A stretch of 64,000 bases of DNA from Sinohyriopsis cumingii. Taxonomy: Eukaryota; Mollusca; Bivalvia; Unionida; Unionidae. The notes below the pieces were generated by a model that ran no database searches, was not told where the DNA came from, and saw nothing but the letters and a program-made list of their open reading frames with translations. The first letter of the stretch is position 1. Each line of letters begins with the position of its first letter. Position numbers and translations under genes: made by a program. The stretch is taken from positions 61,436,769 to 61,500,768 of the forward strand of contig CM068831.1 of NCBI GenBank assembly GCA_028554795.2, written 5' to 3'. Below, one piece after another: positions 18,611 through 29,907 of the stretch.

Positions 18611-21600
18611 AAGTAGGTAAAATCCTTCCCTATCCATGGGCCGTTTTTGAAACCTTTCCAATCGATGGGCACAATCACAACAGTCAGGCAAGAAGACCGG
18701 AAAATGGTAGGGTTTGAACTTGGAGTTCTCATTGTGTCTCTCACTCGATTCTTTCTGTGGCGAAGTCATTCTTCTGGTGGGTGGATATCCTCTTACAACC
18801 AATGTTTTATACCAACATGTCCATACGGCAACGTAAAATGATTGGGAAGCCTCACTCGCTTCTGGTACACAATTTGATAAACTTTTTTCCAAAGTTTGAC
18901 TGACGATTTGGTGAGTGGGTAAACGTACAATCTTATGCGGTTCACGGGTGGTCACTTTAAAGTGTTCATCCTCTCCAGATTGCAAGGCTTCTTTCAATAC
19001 CCCAAAGTTGACCACTCGACTGGTGCGATAATTCAGAGTCAATCCTTTCACTTTACACTCCGTGTGCACTTCTCCTTGTTTGTCCCGGTATTCGTAACCG
19101 TAATTTTTAGGACCGCCACTCGCGAAACTTAAAATTTTCTCGTTGGGCTGCTCGTCTGTCCAGGCTCCTAAACGGTCTCCTTCGATGTCAGGGTGATGTT
19201 GACCTGAGCACTCGATGTAAATGCAACTGTCTGTGTCAAAGTACAGGACGCGTTCCCCTAACAGTTCTAAAGCTTCGTACAATTTTAAACGAGCATGAGC
19301 TGTCATGTAAGCCGCAATGATGACATTTCCAAATTCGTCGGCGTCTACAAAGTCCAGATCTTCTTCGTAATTGACTAAGATCAAATCCTCGCGAACGACG
19401 TCCACGTGTTTCATGTATTTGGTTTGGTAGTGAATCATCTGGAAGTAGCGAGAAGGTTCTGTCAAATACTCCGTCTTGGGTAAACACGGTCGTTGTGCCA
19501 TTTTGCCCCACAAGCAATTTAACATCACTTTGGCAAAACGATCGCCTGCCTTCGTTTTTCTCGATGTAGTCTAAAGCGATGCCTTCTTGTGACCAGTATT
19601 TGAATTTCCTTTCGTCTTCGGGAGTGTGACACCAGGAAGGATAGCCACTGGCCTCTTGCTTCATTTTCAAAAAAGTATCCACGTAGTCTGCGAAAATGCC
19701 TTTCTGAGTAGGGTCACCCCTCTGGTATTGTTGTGTCTTGGGAAAATGGTAAATTTCGTACACTTCTAACGGTTGGTATCCCATGTCCAGAGCTTTAAAC
19801 AATTCTACGCTGACCCACGTTCCCGTCAAGGCGCGTTCTTCCTGAGTGTGCTGACAAGACTGGTCTTGGTTACACGTTTCGGCACATGTACGGCACAAGG
19901 GAAACATCAGTTTGCCTTGGCAATGGTGAGGTATCACGGGATGGTACAAGTCCGTGGGAGGCAAGACTTTGTACTTGATCAAGCCTTTTATTGTCGAATG
20001 TGGTCCAGGTCGATGTGTTCCGTCAGCAATTGCGGGTGGCCTGAAGGAAAGCGACAATATTTACACACGTAGGGATACAGTGAGCACACGTCCAAGTATT
20101 TGATTTCTTCTCCTTTCTCTTCGTCGGCTTGGTACAGCAAACAGGTCCACCCACTGGTAACTTTCCACGATACGTTTAAACTCGGGATCGGTTTTCAAAC
20201 GTTCGTACTTTGTTCCCACATTTCCACCACTTGGTATCCTTGCTGTTCTAACTTCAAACGTAGCTGACAAGTGGACTGGTACAAGTCTTCCATGGTTTCT
20301 TGTAAAAACTAATTTTTAGGGTAGCAGAGGGGACATCCGTGAAATAAGCAACCGTTAAACTCGTACACGATCTTGGGGTTTTCTAAGTCCCAGCCATCCA
20401 TGAAATACGTTCCGATGGTCTTTTCGCCTCTTGCGTTGCGGGCGAGCTGAATCCATTTGTCTTCCTTGTCACACAAGTAATGTAACCAACGTAGGGTTTT
20501 GACCGAGTATTGACGTTTGACAAAGTTGGTCGTTTGAGGGATGATGACAGCCAGGGTGTTTTCGGGCATGAATCGTTGTCTGTACACTAAGGAGCACGCT
20601 TTGACAATGGTGCAAGCTTCTTTCAAAGGATGACCCCACCGTGTTCCATGAACAGTTCTCGAAATTTTCCACAGCAACGCCGTAAAATGTCCACGTCGGA
20701 ACGACAATACTTTAACATTTCTTCCTGAAAGTCCAAAGGGTCAGAGGCATGGTCCTGGTACGAAGCGTAGACAGCTTCCCATTGTTCGGTACGCATGTTG
20801 TTGCGGTCGTAGTCTTTAGTCTCAGGCAAATGAGGTAGAAAGGTAAGTTGATTGGCTTCGATATTGAAAAAGTGAGGAAAATACCCTTTAGCCATTTCTG
20901 TCATTCCCAACGTTTTAGGAATTCGACTCAAAGGCATGACCAAGTAGCTCATCGAATCTTTAAACTGTACTTGTCCCATCTGCATGCCTTGTTCCGTATA
21001 GTACCTCAAAAGAAACTGTCCATCGTATCCCGAGACATTGTGGGCCATCACCGTGGCATGGCGATGACAATCTCCATAACGTTCGATGTCCTCTTGGCTC
21101 CACGTATCGTCGATGGGGTCTAAGATCAATTGAGCGAAATCGGCTAACGTGTTCGGTCCCCGAAAGATTTTTTCACGTCCTCCAGGAATCTTGTTGCAGT
21201 GAGGGCAATGACTAAAGATAGGTTCTTGGATGCAATTCTCGCACGTCCGATGAGCCATGCAGAAATTAGGAATGTGTATGCCGGTCTCTTGCATGCATTC
21301 AAAATCGAAAAAGATGAAATTCCCTTTCTTCTTGTGGTCCTCATTTTCCTCTTGTTGGGGTTGATATTTTTGGCATGTAGCATTGGTGTTCCAAGTCCAT
21401 GATTTGGTGACAAATGTGACATTTTTTCTTTCCTGGACATACGTGTGCCTTGGCATTATTGGTACGTATGCCTTGTCCACAGGTAGGACACAATCTCAGC
21501 AGTTGACAAGCACATTTCTGTTGTGAACCTTTCGTCTTTAAATGTTTTTGGTAACAGGCAGGGCTGACAAAAGTGCGCTGACAAGCTGAACAATGTACTC

Positions 21601-22738
21601 GTTCTTGTTCTTCGTCCAGACAGGGTTGAGAGGCCAAACATCCTGAGCATTTCGATCTACAACGTTTGTGTTGCTCTCGATTGTTATAGCCATAGTCACA
21701 TTTCTCACAGTAATATTTGTATCCCAGGAATCCGGTGATGGTGGTAATGGTATCGAAATGCTTGTTGTGATGATAGACATGAATGTATTTTCCGTCCTTA
21801 AAATCTTGGCCTCGAAACAACAGAGACCCGCGCACTTCTTGAGGGTGCACTTTCAAGGTGTAGCGTGGAGCTAGGACATCTTTCAATTTTTGCATTTCAG
21901 GAATGCCACAGGGTGTGTATTTGGACTGCCCGGCTTGTTGTAACAGGAGTTCTGCTTCATTTCGTTGTTTGGCTCGGTCCGATTGTTGAATAGTTTTCAA
22001 GGCTCTTTTCCATTCTGCCGTGTCGTTCTTGTTGGCATAGGTTCGTCCCACCACGATATCCCTGGCTAAACACATCTGGTCTTGAGGGTTGTTAATTCGG
22101 ACGAGTCTACGCTTAATGTTACGAAGGTCGTCCACCAATAACACCTTTTTGCGTTGTCCGGTCCCTTGAGGAGGAGAGACGTGGGTCACGGACAGTGTGG
22201 CTTTGCCATCGATGATGTGAAACTGGTCATTGGATTATTGTATGTGTTGGATCTTGTCCATGACTTTGGATGGAATCAATTCTGCAGGGCTGCTAAACTC
22301 GATCCAAACCGGGGATTTCAAACTGTCTTGTTGTATGGAAAGGCTCAAGCGATCGTCTTCTTTGGCCTCACATTGTCGTTTCAGTGTGGTTAGCAAAGAA
22401 TCCCACATTTCGGTGATGAAGCCCTCTGCTTTCTCCAATGGTACGTCGGACTTTAAATATTTAAACTTCACCGTGTAGGTGTAAGCCATGGTTCTAAATT
22501 GTCTAGAGGAGCGCTTTTCGGTCTCTCGAATATGATAGCACTTTCCAGGGTTTACTAAGGGTGGTGAACTTGAACTGGGTGCAGAATCGCTGGGTTTGGA
22601 ATCTGGTTCACTCATGTCATTTTCAAAATCACTGGCATGAATTTGTGCCAAGACTTCAGCGATGGTACGAGGCGATAGATCACGTTTCTGCCTCTTACTT
22701 TCTTCTTCTTTCTTCACGAATTGATTCGATCGTTTCAT
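18599..22738 (-). pseudogene. Polinton DNA polymerase B (protein-primed type), broken
   Basis: The gene spans about 4.1 kb. Exonuclease motifs are clear in the first half: FFDFEC (Exo I), HNVSGYDGQFLL (Exo II) and YCRSDVDILRR (Exo III). Ahead of them is a cysteine-rich zone (CEKCDYGY, CSGC, CSACQ) that may bind zinc. In the second half are the family-B motif around LNCLWGK and the catalytic YFDTDS (motif C). The N-terminus starts MKRSNQFVKKEEESKR and is basic and serine-rich. The enzyme would replicate the element by protein priming. About six interruptions. A TATA-like TATAAAG (22786-22793, minus) precedes the start. Confidence 0.95.
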
Positions 22739-22785
22739 CTTGACTGCAAAAAGTCAAATGACTACATGTTAAACACCATGGGTCA

Positions 22786-22822
22786 CTTTATATCCATGGC
22801 AGCCCATCATACATTTATAAAG
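22786..22822. promoter_or_regulatory. Divergent promoter between polymerase and zinc-knuckle genes
   Basis: Two TATA-like elements face away from each other: TATAAAG on the minus strand at 22786-22793, serving the polymerase, and TTTATAAAG on the plus strand at 22814-22822, serving the rightward gene. Confidence 0.5.
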
Positions 22823-22875
22823 GGTGTCTTTCTTGTCCCTCCACTATTCATTTCACTCTCAAACCGATCAGAACA

Positions 22876-23350
22876 ATGGAAGAGCCTACACAGATCGAAC
22901 TTTTCATCAGATTTGCGAGGGGTCATCAGAAAATGTTCTTCAGACAAGCCGACGGACTACTCTCCCTCCTTTCGAGATAAAAGTCAAGATACTTGCTATA
23001 TCTGTAAGAATAAAGGGCATTGGTCTTCAGAGTGTCCAGACCGTCAAAAAAGCAAAACAGGGGTTAGAAGAGACAAAAGTCAAGATACCTATCATCATTG
23101 TCAAGAAAAAGGACATTGGTCTCCAGATTACCATAAGAAACAACAGAAGCAAGAAGAAGAAGAGAGGAATTATGAAGAGAAAGAAGAGGTACCTTCCCCC
23201 AAAGAAGAACCCAGACACGTGCAGAAAGAGAAACAGGAGAAGAAAAGAAGAAGGGGAGAAATTGAAGAATTGGAGGAAAAAACTGTGAAAGTGAAGAAAT
23301 TCAAAAATCAGAGTGAAGACAGACAGAAGAAGTTTATGAACTTTTTATAG
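22876..23350 (+). CDS. Polinton zinc-knuckle protein (rightward gene)
   Basis: The plus-strand open stretch encodes a CCHC zinc knuckle (CYICKNKGHWSSEC: C-x2-C-x4-H-x4-C). A degenerate second knuckle follows (HHCQEKGHWSPD), then a long acidic/basic charged tail ending KKFMNFL. CCHC knuckles bind single-stranded nucleic acid. A plus-strand TATA lies at 22814-22822, and an ATG near 22876 follows it, but the correct start is uncertain. It is the only larger gene opposite in direction to the core genes. Function unknown; a replication or RNA-binding role is possible. Confidence 0.55.
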
Positions 23351-23547
23351 TGATTATGTTGTGAATTGAATTGTAAAAAATTTCTACCAGAATAGAAGAG
23401 GCATAAAACGTAAGTGTCTCTTAGTTGTGATTTTTAGAATAAGAACCTACACTCACGCACTCACACACACAATAAGGTAAAAAGAGCTTTTTGAGTTTTA
23501 ATTGATGTTGGCAATTGAAATACTATCTCTTTTCGAGAGAAATGGGT

Positions 23548-23563
23548 GGTCCTGAAAAGGATC
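23548..23563 (-). promoter_or_regulatory. Histone-type 3'-end stem-loop SL4
   Basis: The minus strand reads GATCCTTTTCAGGACC, one stem mismatch, TTTC loop. It is directly followed by ACCCA, the canonical histone cleavage context, and by GAAAAGAGA 13 nt after the stem (23526-23534). It lies downstream of the small gene at 23.59-24.18 kb. Confidence 0.7.
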
Positions 23564-23589
23564 TTTGGGTAATTTGTTGATTTAAACAA

Positions 23590-24181
23590 TCAACTTTAAC
23601 TGTCTTAAGCCTTTGCCACAGCCAAGGCCTACCTCTGGACTGTGTACTATCGATGATGATTTGGTAGAAATCAATAAGGGTGATATGGTAGGTGCAGTCA
23701 CAGGGTTGGGTTGTTTAGCTCAGGAAGGTCTTTTTCTCTTCGGTCGTAATAAAGAAGTCTGATACATTTGTTTCAGACTTCTTAAGTTCGCTAAAATGTC
23801 TAACAGTACCGTGACAGTTTGACTTTTGCACCATTGTTTCTTTGCTGCTTCTTCTTCTTGTTTCTTTCTTACCTCTTCTTCTTGCTGCTGTTGCTGAAGG
23901 AGAAAAGCTTGTTCTGCTTTCTTTTACTGCTGTATAAATTACTCCAATTCTTCTTTCTCTCTCTGTTTAAAATTTTCCACGTGTGTTAAAGAAGGAGAAA
24001 GTGGCGAAGGTACTGATTCCAGAACAAATTGTTGCGAGGTAAGAAAATCCACAAAATCCTAATTCAAATTCACCTCTTCTGGAAGTAAGTCTGGGTTCCC
24101 TTGGGTAGTCAATGCAATTCCGTCGCTTTTCGTTGCCACGGCCGGTGCACCCCAATTCATCGTCTTTTGAGTTTCCGTCAT
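23590..24181 (-). pseudogene. Polinton small accessory gene near the right end (leftward)
   Basis: Starts MTETQKTMNWGAP at 24181, about 50 bp after a TATATAG element (24231-24238, minus). The product begins with a polar acidic segment; downstream the coding region is rich in glutamine, glutamate and lysine (a likely coiled coil) and ends near a histone-type hairpin. No family recognised. It shares the architecture of the left-end cassettes. Broken. Confidence 0.45.
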
Positions 24182-24230
24182 GTTTGAAAACTGTGTCGCA
24201 TGGATTGACTGCGCACAGACGCTAGCAGCT

Positions 24231-24358
24231 CTATATAGGGAATGTGACATCACAGACTGCTCTCATCGGATTGGACGAGTGATGACTGAATTTTGTAACG
24301 CGTGTTTGGATTGGTCAATGAAATCAATCCGTTTCGATCCTCCCTTCCCCTATAAGTA
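24231..24358. promoter_or_regulatory. Bidirectional promoter with two TATA boxes and CCAAT motifs
   Basis: TATATAG on the minus strand (24231-24238) and TATAAGTA on the plus strand (24351-24358) are about 115 bp apart. Between them are ATTGG (inverted CCAAT) motifs, at GGATTGGAC (about 24268) and GGATTGGTC (about 24308). The layout fits a shared promoter for the gene at 23.59-24.18 kb and the short gene at 24401. Confidence 0.5.
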
Positions 24359-24400
24359 ACTGCAGTTCGCTGCATTCCTTCACTTGTTCTCGTCACCAAC

Positions 24401-24535
24401 ATGTGGTCTGACGTAGAATCCTCTGCTCTCGTCTCTTCAATGCTGTTTCGTACGGACTTACCCATGTATATCCGATCATCATGGACTATTGTCAGGATGA
24501 CAGATACAAGTGTGTGGAAAAGAAAATCTATGTAG
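24401..24535 (+). CDS. Polinton 44-codon gene at the right end
   Basis: A short open frame (MWSDVESSALVSSML...WKRKSM) starts 43 bp after the plus-strand TATA at 24351. It is followed at 24662-24677 by a perfect histone-type hairpin on the same strand, in the right terminal repeat. No family recognised. It is listed because promoter, ATG and 3' hairpin line up as in the other accessory genes. Confidence 0.4.
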   Translation: MWSDVESSALVSSMLFRTDLPMYIRSSWTIVRMTDTSVWKRKSM

Positions 24536-24656
24536 AAAGACAAGGCTGTTTAAAGAGGATTTTAATTTACAGACCAGACGTGAGATAATGTTCGAGGAAA
24601 AGAAGAAGACCTAAGCGATGCCCTCTATGTTAACATGGAATAAGGTTAACATAAAC

Positions 24657-24984
24657 CCAAAGGCCCTTTTCAGGGCCCCTCCTATATCTCGAAAAGAAAC
24701 TGACTTACTTGCCTAATTTCTTTAAAAAAATGTCTGTTGTCTATTGTCTGTGTTATATCCATCTCCCATGTTCAATTTCCCTTGACACTATACAGACCCA
24801 AAATATATTCCCATTTCAATTTCCCTTGATTCTATACAGTTCCACGATATATTCCCATGTTAAATTTCCCTTGACGCTATAGTGGATATCCTGTGCTCCC
24901 ATGTTAAATTTACATAGATGCTATAGTGGATATACACTTTTTTAACATTAAAGTCCCCTTGACGCTATACACTCCCACTATACT
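24657..24984 (-). repeat. Polinton right terminal inverted repeat
   Basis: This is the reverse complement of 6171-6495, with about 14 differences by eye. It carries the same five 44-bp internal units in opposite order and a perfect 16-nt histone-type hairpin at its inner end. Confidence 0.95.
24662..24677 (+). promoter_or_regulatory. Histone-type 3'-end stem-loop SL5
   Basis: Plus strand CCCAAAGGCCCTTTTCAGGG plus GCC: perfect 6-bp stem with TTTC loop and histone-like CAAA leader. GAAAAGAAAC follows 13 nt after the stem (24691-24700). It is the mirror copy of SL1. Confidence 0.75.
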
Positions 24985-25450
24985 ACTGCTATTGGATGTG
25001 TGTTTAGCATCATAAATAACAAGACTCCTCACAACTGAATTAATCTCTATACTGCCATGTAGACTATTCCCACTTTTGTTCAATACACCTCCAGCCAGCA
25101 TTACAATCAATCAGTCTAATTTTGGCAACATTTCTGAGCAGTTACCAGCACCTTTTGTTTTACTTGGTGACGTTAATGATCACTATACATTTTGTGACTT
25201 CAGGGCTGTAAAGATACTAATGTTAGTATTTGTTTGTATATATCATCATCTGTAATCCACCTCTTCTGTTTGATTTTTATTTCGAAGCTGGTGACGGCAT
25301 CTGTGGTAGGAACCATTTTCTGTTATATTAAAGGATCAATACTCCGAAACCTAATGATCTAGGGCAGATATAGAAAATGAGCATGGCAGATTGATGAACA
25401 TTTCAATCCAAGAGCGAATAAAATTTGGCAGTTGATCGGTTTGGCAACAT
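24985..25450 (+). mobile_element. LINE fragment: endonuclease domain, decayed
   Basis: On the plus strand the frame around 25130-25200 reads SEQLPAPFVLLGDVNDHYTFC, matching the catalytic strand of an APE-type endonuclease (usually LPxPFxLLGDFNAHH) of Jockey/CR1-like non-LTR retrotransposons. A later segment (PPLLFDFYFEAGDG, then RNHF where SDHFP is usual) fits the end of the same domain. In this copy the usual F of GDFN is V and the SDHFP serine and aspartate are altered. No reverse transcriptase was recognised. The element lies directly against the right Polinton terminus. Confidence 0.55.
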
Positions 25451-28030
25451 GCTAATTAAACAGACTCCTGCTGATATCATTCGGAAGGAAGCATTCGATT
25501 TATACGTGGCAGTGTAGATGCAAATTTTAACTTCCTCGCATTCTCTGGCTCAAACTTTATCTTCTCCGACTTGCAGCAATGCCAAACGAGTCCACAACGA
25601 CAAGACGTGGGTCGATATCAAAGCTGCACAGGCCAACGTAAGTACAACGGGTATCTCGATTACCTCGATGAAAGGTTTCATGACGAAAAGCGTGGCGAAT
25701 TAAGTTACCAAATAATAATCGAAAATCATGCGAGGATAACCTGGCGACTAGCAGAGCCCCAGTCCTCGCCCACTCAGCAAACATACGAAATTACATTTAC
25801 CATCGGTGGGCTAGTCGGTCATTTATGAGGCCTACACATATTTCTAGCCAAGCAAGTGCATGCCACTTTATGTACTATAAAGTTGGAGAGTGTACTGCTC
25901 GTCTGCAGAACAGTTGAAAAAGCAGATTAATGCTGAAGTGAACTCGCGGCAATATTCTACAGCCAGTGGCGTTAATGGAGGGGCGGTAGTGACAATCAGC
26001 AAGCGGGCAGAAGCTGCCACGGTATAGCTAATTGCCGCCAAGGAATAGCTCAAGAAGCAGGTCGTGTAGCACTGATGGCTATTTAACAATCCAAACCTGA
26101 AAAAGATGCATCAGACAGACATCTTGCCCGTGTCGTACGAAGTTGGGCAATACATGTACCAGTATCCGCTCACCATTGTTGATAAAGCCAATTGTTAGCA
26201 TAAAGCTATTCCTGACCATAACAGATGCTTCCAAGATTGTCAGTTTACCAACAAGAGAGTACTACCGAGGTGGCCCAAACTAATGCAGGTTGACTCCTAC
26301 TGGGAGTTTATGAACTATGTGTTGCAACTCTTGGATAAGCAAGCATGCTGTAAAGCGAGGCATGACCTGCGGTCACTATGAACGGGGTATTGCAGAGGAT
26401 TTCAACCGTGCACTGGCCCAGTAGCTGCTTGTGTCCCAGCATGCCCAGGAGATTTGCTTACCGAAGGCTACACTGCAGTGCTTAGCCCCACACTTTCCGC
26501 AACTCGAAAGCCGATTTGGCTAAGCCGTCCCCGTTTAACGACGTCACCCTTCAGTCGCACACAGTTTACCAGTATCAGCACCAGCACGTTTTCTATAGTC
26601 GCCCTGAAGATAGAATTATTATTCAAATTGAAGACGTCTTTCTCAAACTTCGAGCTTGTAGGGTGCCGACCTTTCACTGTACTCATAACTCCAACGCATG
26701 GTGGACCTTCATAACGCGCATCCCAAGCAGGGTGTCAGGTTGCAGATTTTGGTAGTGGACCACGCATCGCTCCATAAACCACATCATCAGACAAGTGTCA
26801 TGCACGCACACTCACACATACAACCTTACAGGTTGTGAGTTAGCTTTCTGGAACTTTCGGGACAAGGGTCATCAGTAGGTAGTCGCTGAGCGCATCGTGT
26901 AGCTCCTTTTCACATTCCATGTTCACCTCATAGATGCAACTTCGTGGAAGTCTGTTGACATGGAGTTCCATGTCTCCTTACCTGTGAGACCAGACTAGTC
27001 GGTCAGCTGGAGACCAGCCATTAGCAGGCTCAGCATCATAATCCATGATATTGGAAGCTGAGAAAGCTTGTTGGCTTTCCAGAATGGTAATTGGGAAATG
27101 ATTGGTTGTTGGCCTTCGCATGCCATTTGCTGAATATTAACATACCTCTTTCGAACCAACTTGTCAGAAATAGGTACATGTCGATATTCATTAAAAACTC
27201 GAGACGAACACCAAACATTTCTTCACATCGATTATGGTCCTAATGTTCTTGGTTCTGTTGCTGATGCCCTCTAGCTTTCTAAGATTGCCCTTTACGTCCA
27301 TCTCCCTGATGTATCCAGCATGGGTGCTATTAATAGCATCATCGGCGGCAGGATCTCCAATTTATGCCAGAAGCTTGCCTGGGTGGCACTACTTGATCGT
27401 CAAGATCGTAGCATTCATACTCCTCACCTTCAGACTTGCCAAGTCATCATGCTGTAAAGCACCTCTTGGATTACCCTGCACATCAAATAGACGCGTTACG
27501 ACCAACAGCACCCTCCTTCCCTAACTTTTAGGCTAACAGTCTCAAATACAATAGCTACACGCTTTAGCTCTCATCATTTTGCGACTTGCATACGCGACCG
27601 ATGCCTGATAATACTCAACAATGATGCGGCTATCTGCGAACGTATGCTTATATGCCTTCAGAAAGCTTCACAATGTGGTGCCGACATGCTTATATCTTAA
27701 GTAGGAGAGACCACATGTCAACTGACATTCACTTCATGTAGGGCTTCTTGGCCTACCTCGTGACACTCATCCTCGCGAGCTCCTCATGACTAGAAATGGA
27801 CTGAGGATTGTGCATGGGTTTGTTAATGGCACCTGGAGCTTCAAGCTGTGATAAGCCTCTTAGATCCAAAGACGGCCTGACCATGTCAAAAAAACTTGTT
27901 GGTCCAGCAATAATGCCTACTGTATCTCTGCAAACTATCCTGTGTCCACCCCTACACGAAGAAAAGTTTAGTATCCATTGTCAGTCAAATAAGTTTTCCA
28001 CCATACAAAGCCAGCATCCTCATTAAACAC
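25451..28030. other. Decayed, GC-richer sequence, origin not recognised
   Basis: This stretch is noticeably less AT-rich than the rest of the right half. It has several short open frames on both strands (for example 26454-26714 plus, 27234-27524 plus), none with a domain I can name. A minus-strand phrase near 27.0 kb (PANGWSPADRL) faintly recalls the end of a retroelement integrase, but not enough to call. It is probably a patchwork of old mobile-element remnants. Confidence 0.3.
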
Positions 28031-29907
28031 CCCACCATGGACTTCTATTCTCGTCTGAATTGTATTTTTTTTTCTTTGCCGTGTTGTATCAACATCCCTG
28101 ATAAACGCCACTTTCAACTTGATGCCTACTCCACACCTTCTGGTTCCTACCCATTGCTCAAAGCTCTCAGCAAAGTTGATTCAACAGCGTTGTAAAAAGA
28201 TCTTTACTACTAGAGTTTGAAACCATCAAAGCATTTGCTTTTTAAAAAATTTACCAGGAAGGTTTCAATGGGAAAAAATTCCATTTTAATCTATGACTTC
28301 GCACATTTTAGTAGCAGTGGATTACTTCTTAATTTGGGAACTCTGGGTCAGTTCCAACTCCACTTTCTGAGTCAAAATGTTCTCTGTATCTTATAATTTT
28401 TCTGCATGATATGCTATCTTAATAGCTTAAATTTGAGGTAATGTTTCCTAGGATAACTGAAGTTTCCATCAATTTCTAGAATCTAGCCCAAAGTTGCAAA
28501 CATCTACCGATGCCTATACATATTTGTAGAAACCTATAATTCCTTGCAGAAAGCCATCTTATGACTGCCCTTCTCATTTATAGAAATTTGATAGTTGATC
28601 TTTGCTTGGTCTATTTAACCAAAGAATTATGAAGCACATAGACTATACAAAGCTTTCTCTCAGTAATGGATATTCATCTTCAGTTTCAGATAATAAGTAA
28701 GAAGTTCATGATGGTTGTCCTTTGATAGTTCACTGCTAGTGCCATATAGGCATTGCTTGATTTCTGATAACATTTCCCCTAAACAATTTCTAAACATGGT
28801 CTTTCCCTCATCCATTGAACATCCTTTGTTTATGTATACAATATGGAATGGTTTCACAAAATGCAAGATTATCATCCTAATGGCAAATCTGTATTTGAAA
28901 AGTAATATAGCAATGCTCTTTTATTTTTCTTCTTTTGCTTCTATTTCTATCCCCATCATCAATATTAATTTCCAAAAGTACCACTGAATGAATGGAAATG
29001 TCATTGAATTTTAAGAGAATGAATGGAAATGTCATTGAATTTTAAGTGAATGTCGAGCGTTTTCATTTTTCTATTCTGACATGGTTTACTTTTCTTAAAT
29101 AGCATGAACCACATCCCCAGGTGCATTATTTGATACTGAGAACCATAAGCAAAGTTTGAAATTGTGTATTGTGGTGTAACCAAACACATACCATGTCTAT
29201 ATTGATTACCATATAACATCGGGGGGGGGGGGGGTAGTTTTGGGGCAGGGTTTTTCAAACCAGGATAGATTTGTCTTCTACCTCAAGATAGTTTTCTTTA
29301 ACTAATACAACATATATTAATTTTTTCTTGTACAAATCAGAGTATATGTATTTAACCAAACTATTTTTTAAAAGTTCATGCTCCACCTCCTTTGCTAAAA
29401 TCAAGAGAAATGATCCTTTGCACAAACTGTCACATCTAATTTTGCATCACTGTGGACTATGTCTGCCCATACTGATGCATGAAAGCTAGTTATCACTACA
29501 AAATAAAGGATCTTTCTTCCTCTGATCATCATCTAAAAATGTTTTCCACAAATAGTGTGTTGGTAATATGTGATGCTTGTCCTTCCTTACAAGCAGTTGG
29601 TTTATATGCCAGATATTCTACAAAATGTGTACTATGCGACGAATGGTTGCATATCCCAAGAAATTTTATTTGGCTTTTGTATAAATATTCCAGCTTGTAT
29701 AGGTTTATTGCTCAAACAGATACTTTGCTACAATAATTTTGGTTGAAAAACTATATTGATATCAAATATTGGTCTTGTTTGACAAAAGTATCACATGGTG
29801 TATTTCGTCTTTTCAAATATACACACACACACACACACACAATAGTCAAGCTGAATATGGAACCACTGAATAATTTTTAGTCATTCTTAATTCTATATAT
29901 CTATTTC
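28031..29907. other. Non-coding stretch with simple repeats
   Basis: No gene seen. It holds a 31-bp tandem duplication (28986-29047, unit beginning GAATGAATGGAAATGTC), a run of 14 G (29221-29234) and an (AC)10 microsatellite (about 29820-29840). Confidence 0.5.

Larger units (their letters stand above)
6171..24984. mobile_element. Polinton/Maverick element, nearly full span, broken
   Basis: The element is 18.8 kb and bounded by terminal inverted repeats of about 325 bp. It contains the hallmark Polinton set: type B DNA polymerase with 3'-5' exonuclease motifs, a chromodomain rve integrase, an FtsK/HerA-type packaging ATPase, double-jelly-roll major capsid and penton proteins. An adenain-type protease was not recognised. 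The core genes run on the minus strand, and two genes at the right side run on the plus strand. The coding regions carry on the order of twenty interruptions, so the copy is inactive. The two terminal repeats differ at about 14 positions by eye (about 95-96% identical), suggesting a fairly recent insertion, unless the ends were homogenised. Confidence 0.96.

Noticed and set aside
6171-24984. Adenain-type cysteine protease gene of the Polinton
   Set aside because: Expected in the family, but no stretch showed a convincing H...D/E...C arrangement, so none is called.
26454-26755. Overlapping open frames of about 80 codons on both strands
   Set aside because: No recognisable domain and no splice or promoter context; overlap of frames on opposite strands is typical of chance in this GC-richer patch.
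29221-29234. Run of 14 G as a G-quadruplex or telomere-like element
   Set aside because: A single homopolymer run without the interrupted G-tract pattern; most likely a simple repeat or sequencing-prone tract.
28660-29736. Several open frames of 70-90 codons
   Set aside because: AT-rich composition, no motifs, low-complexity peptides; treated as chance.
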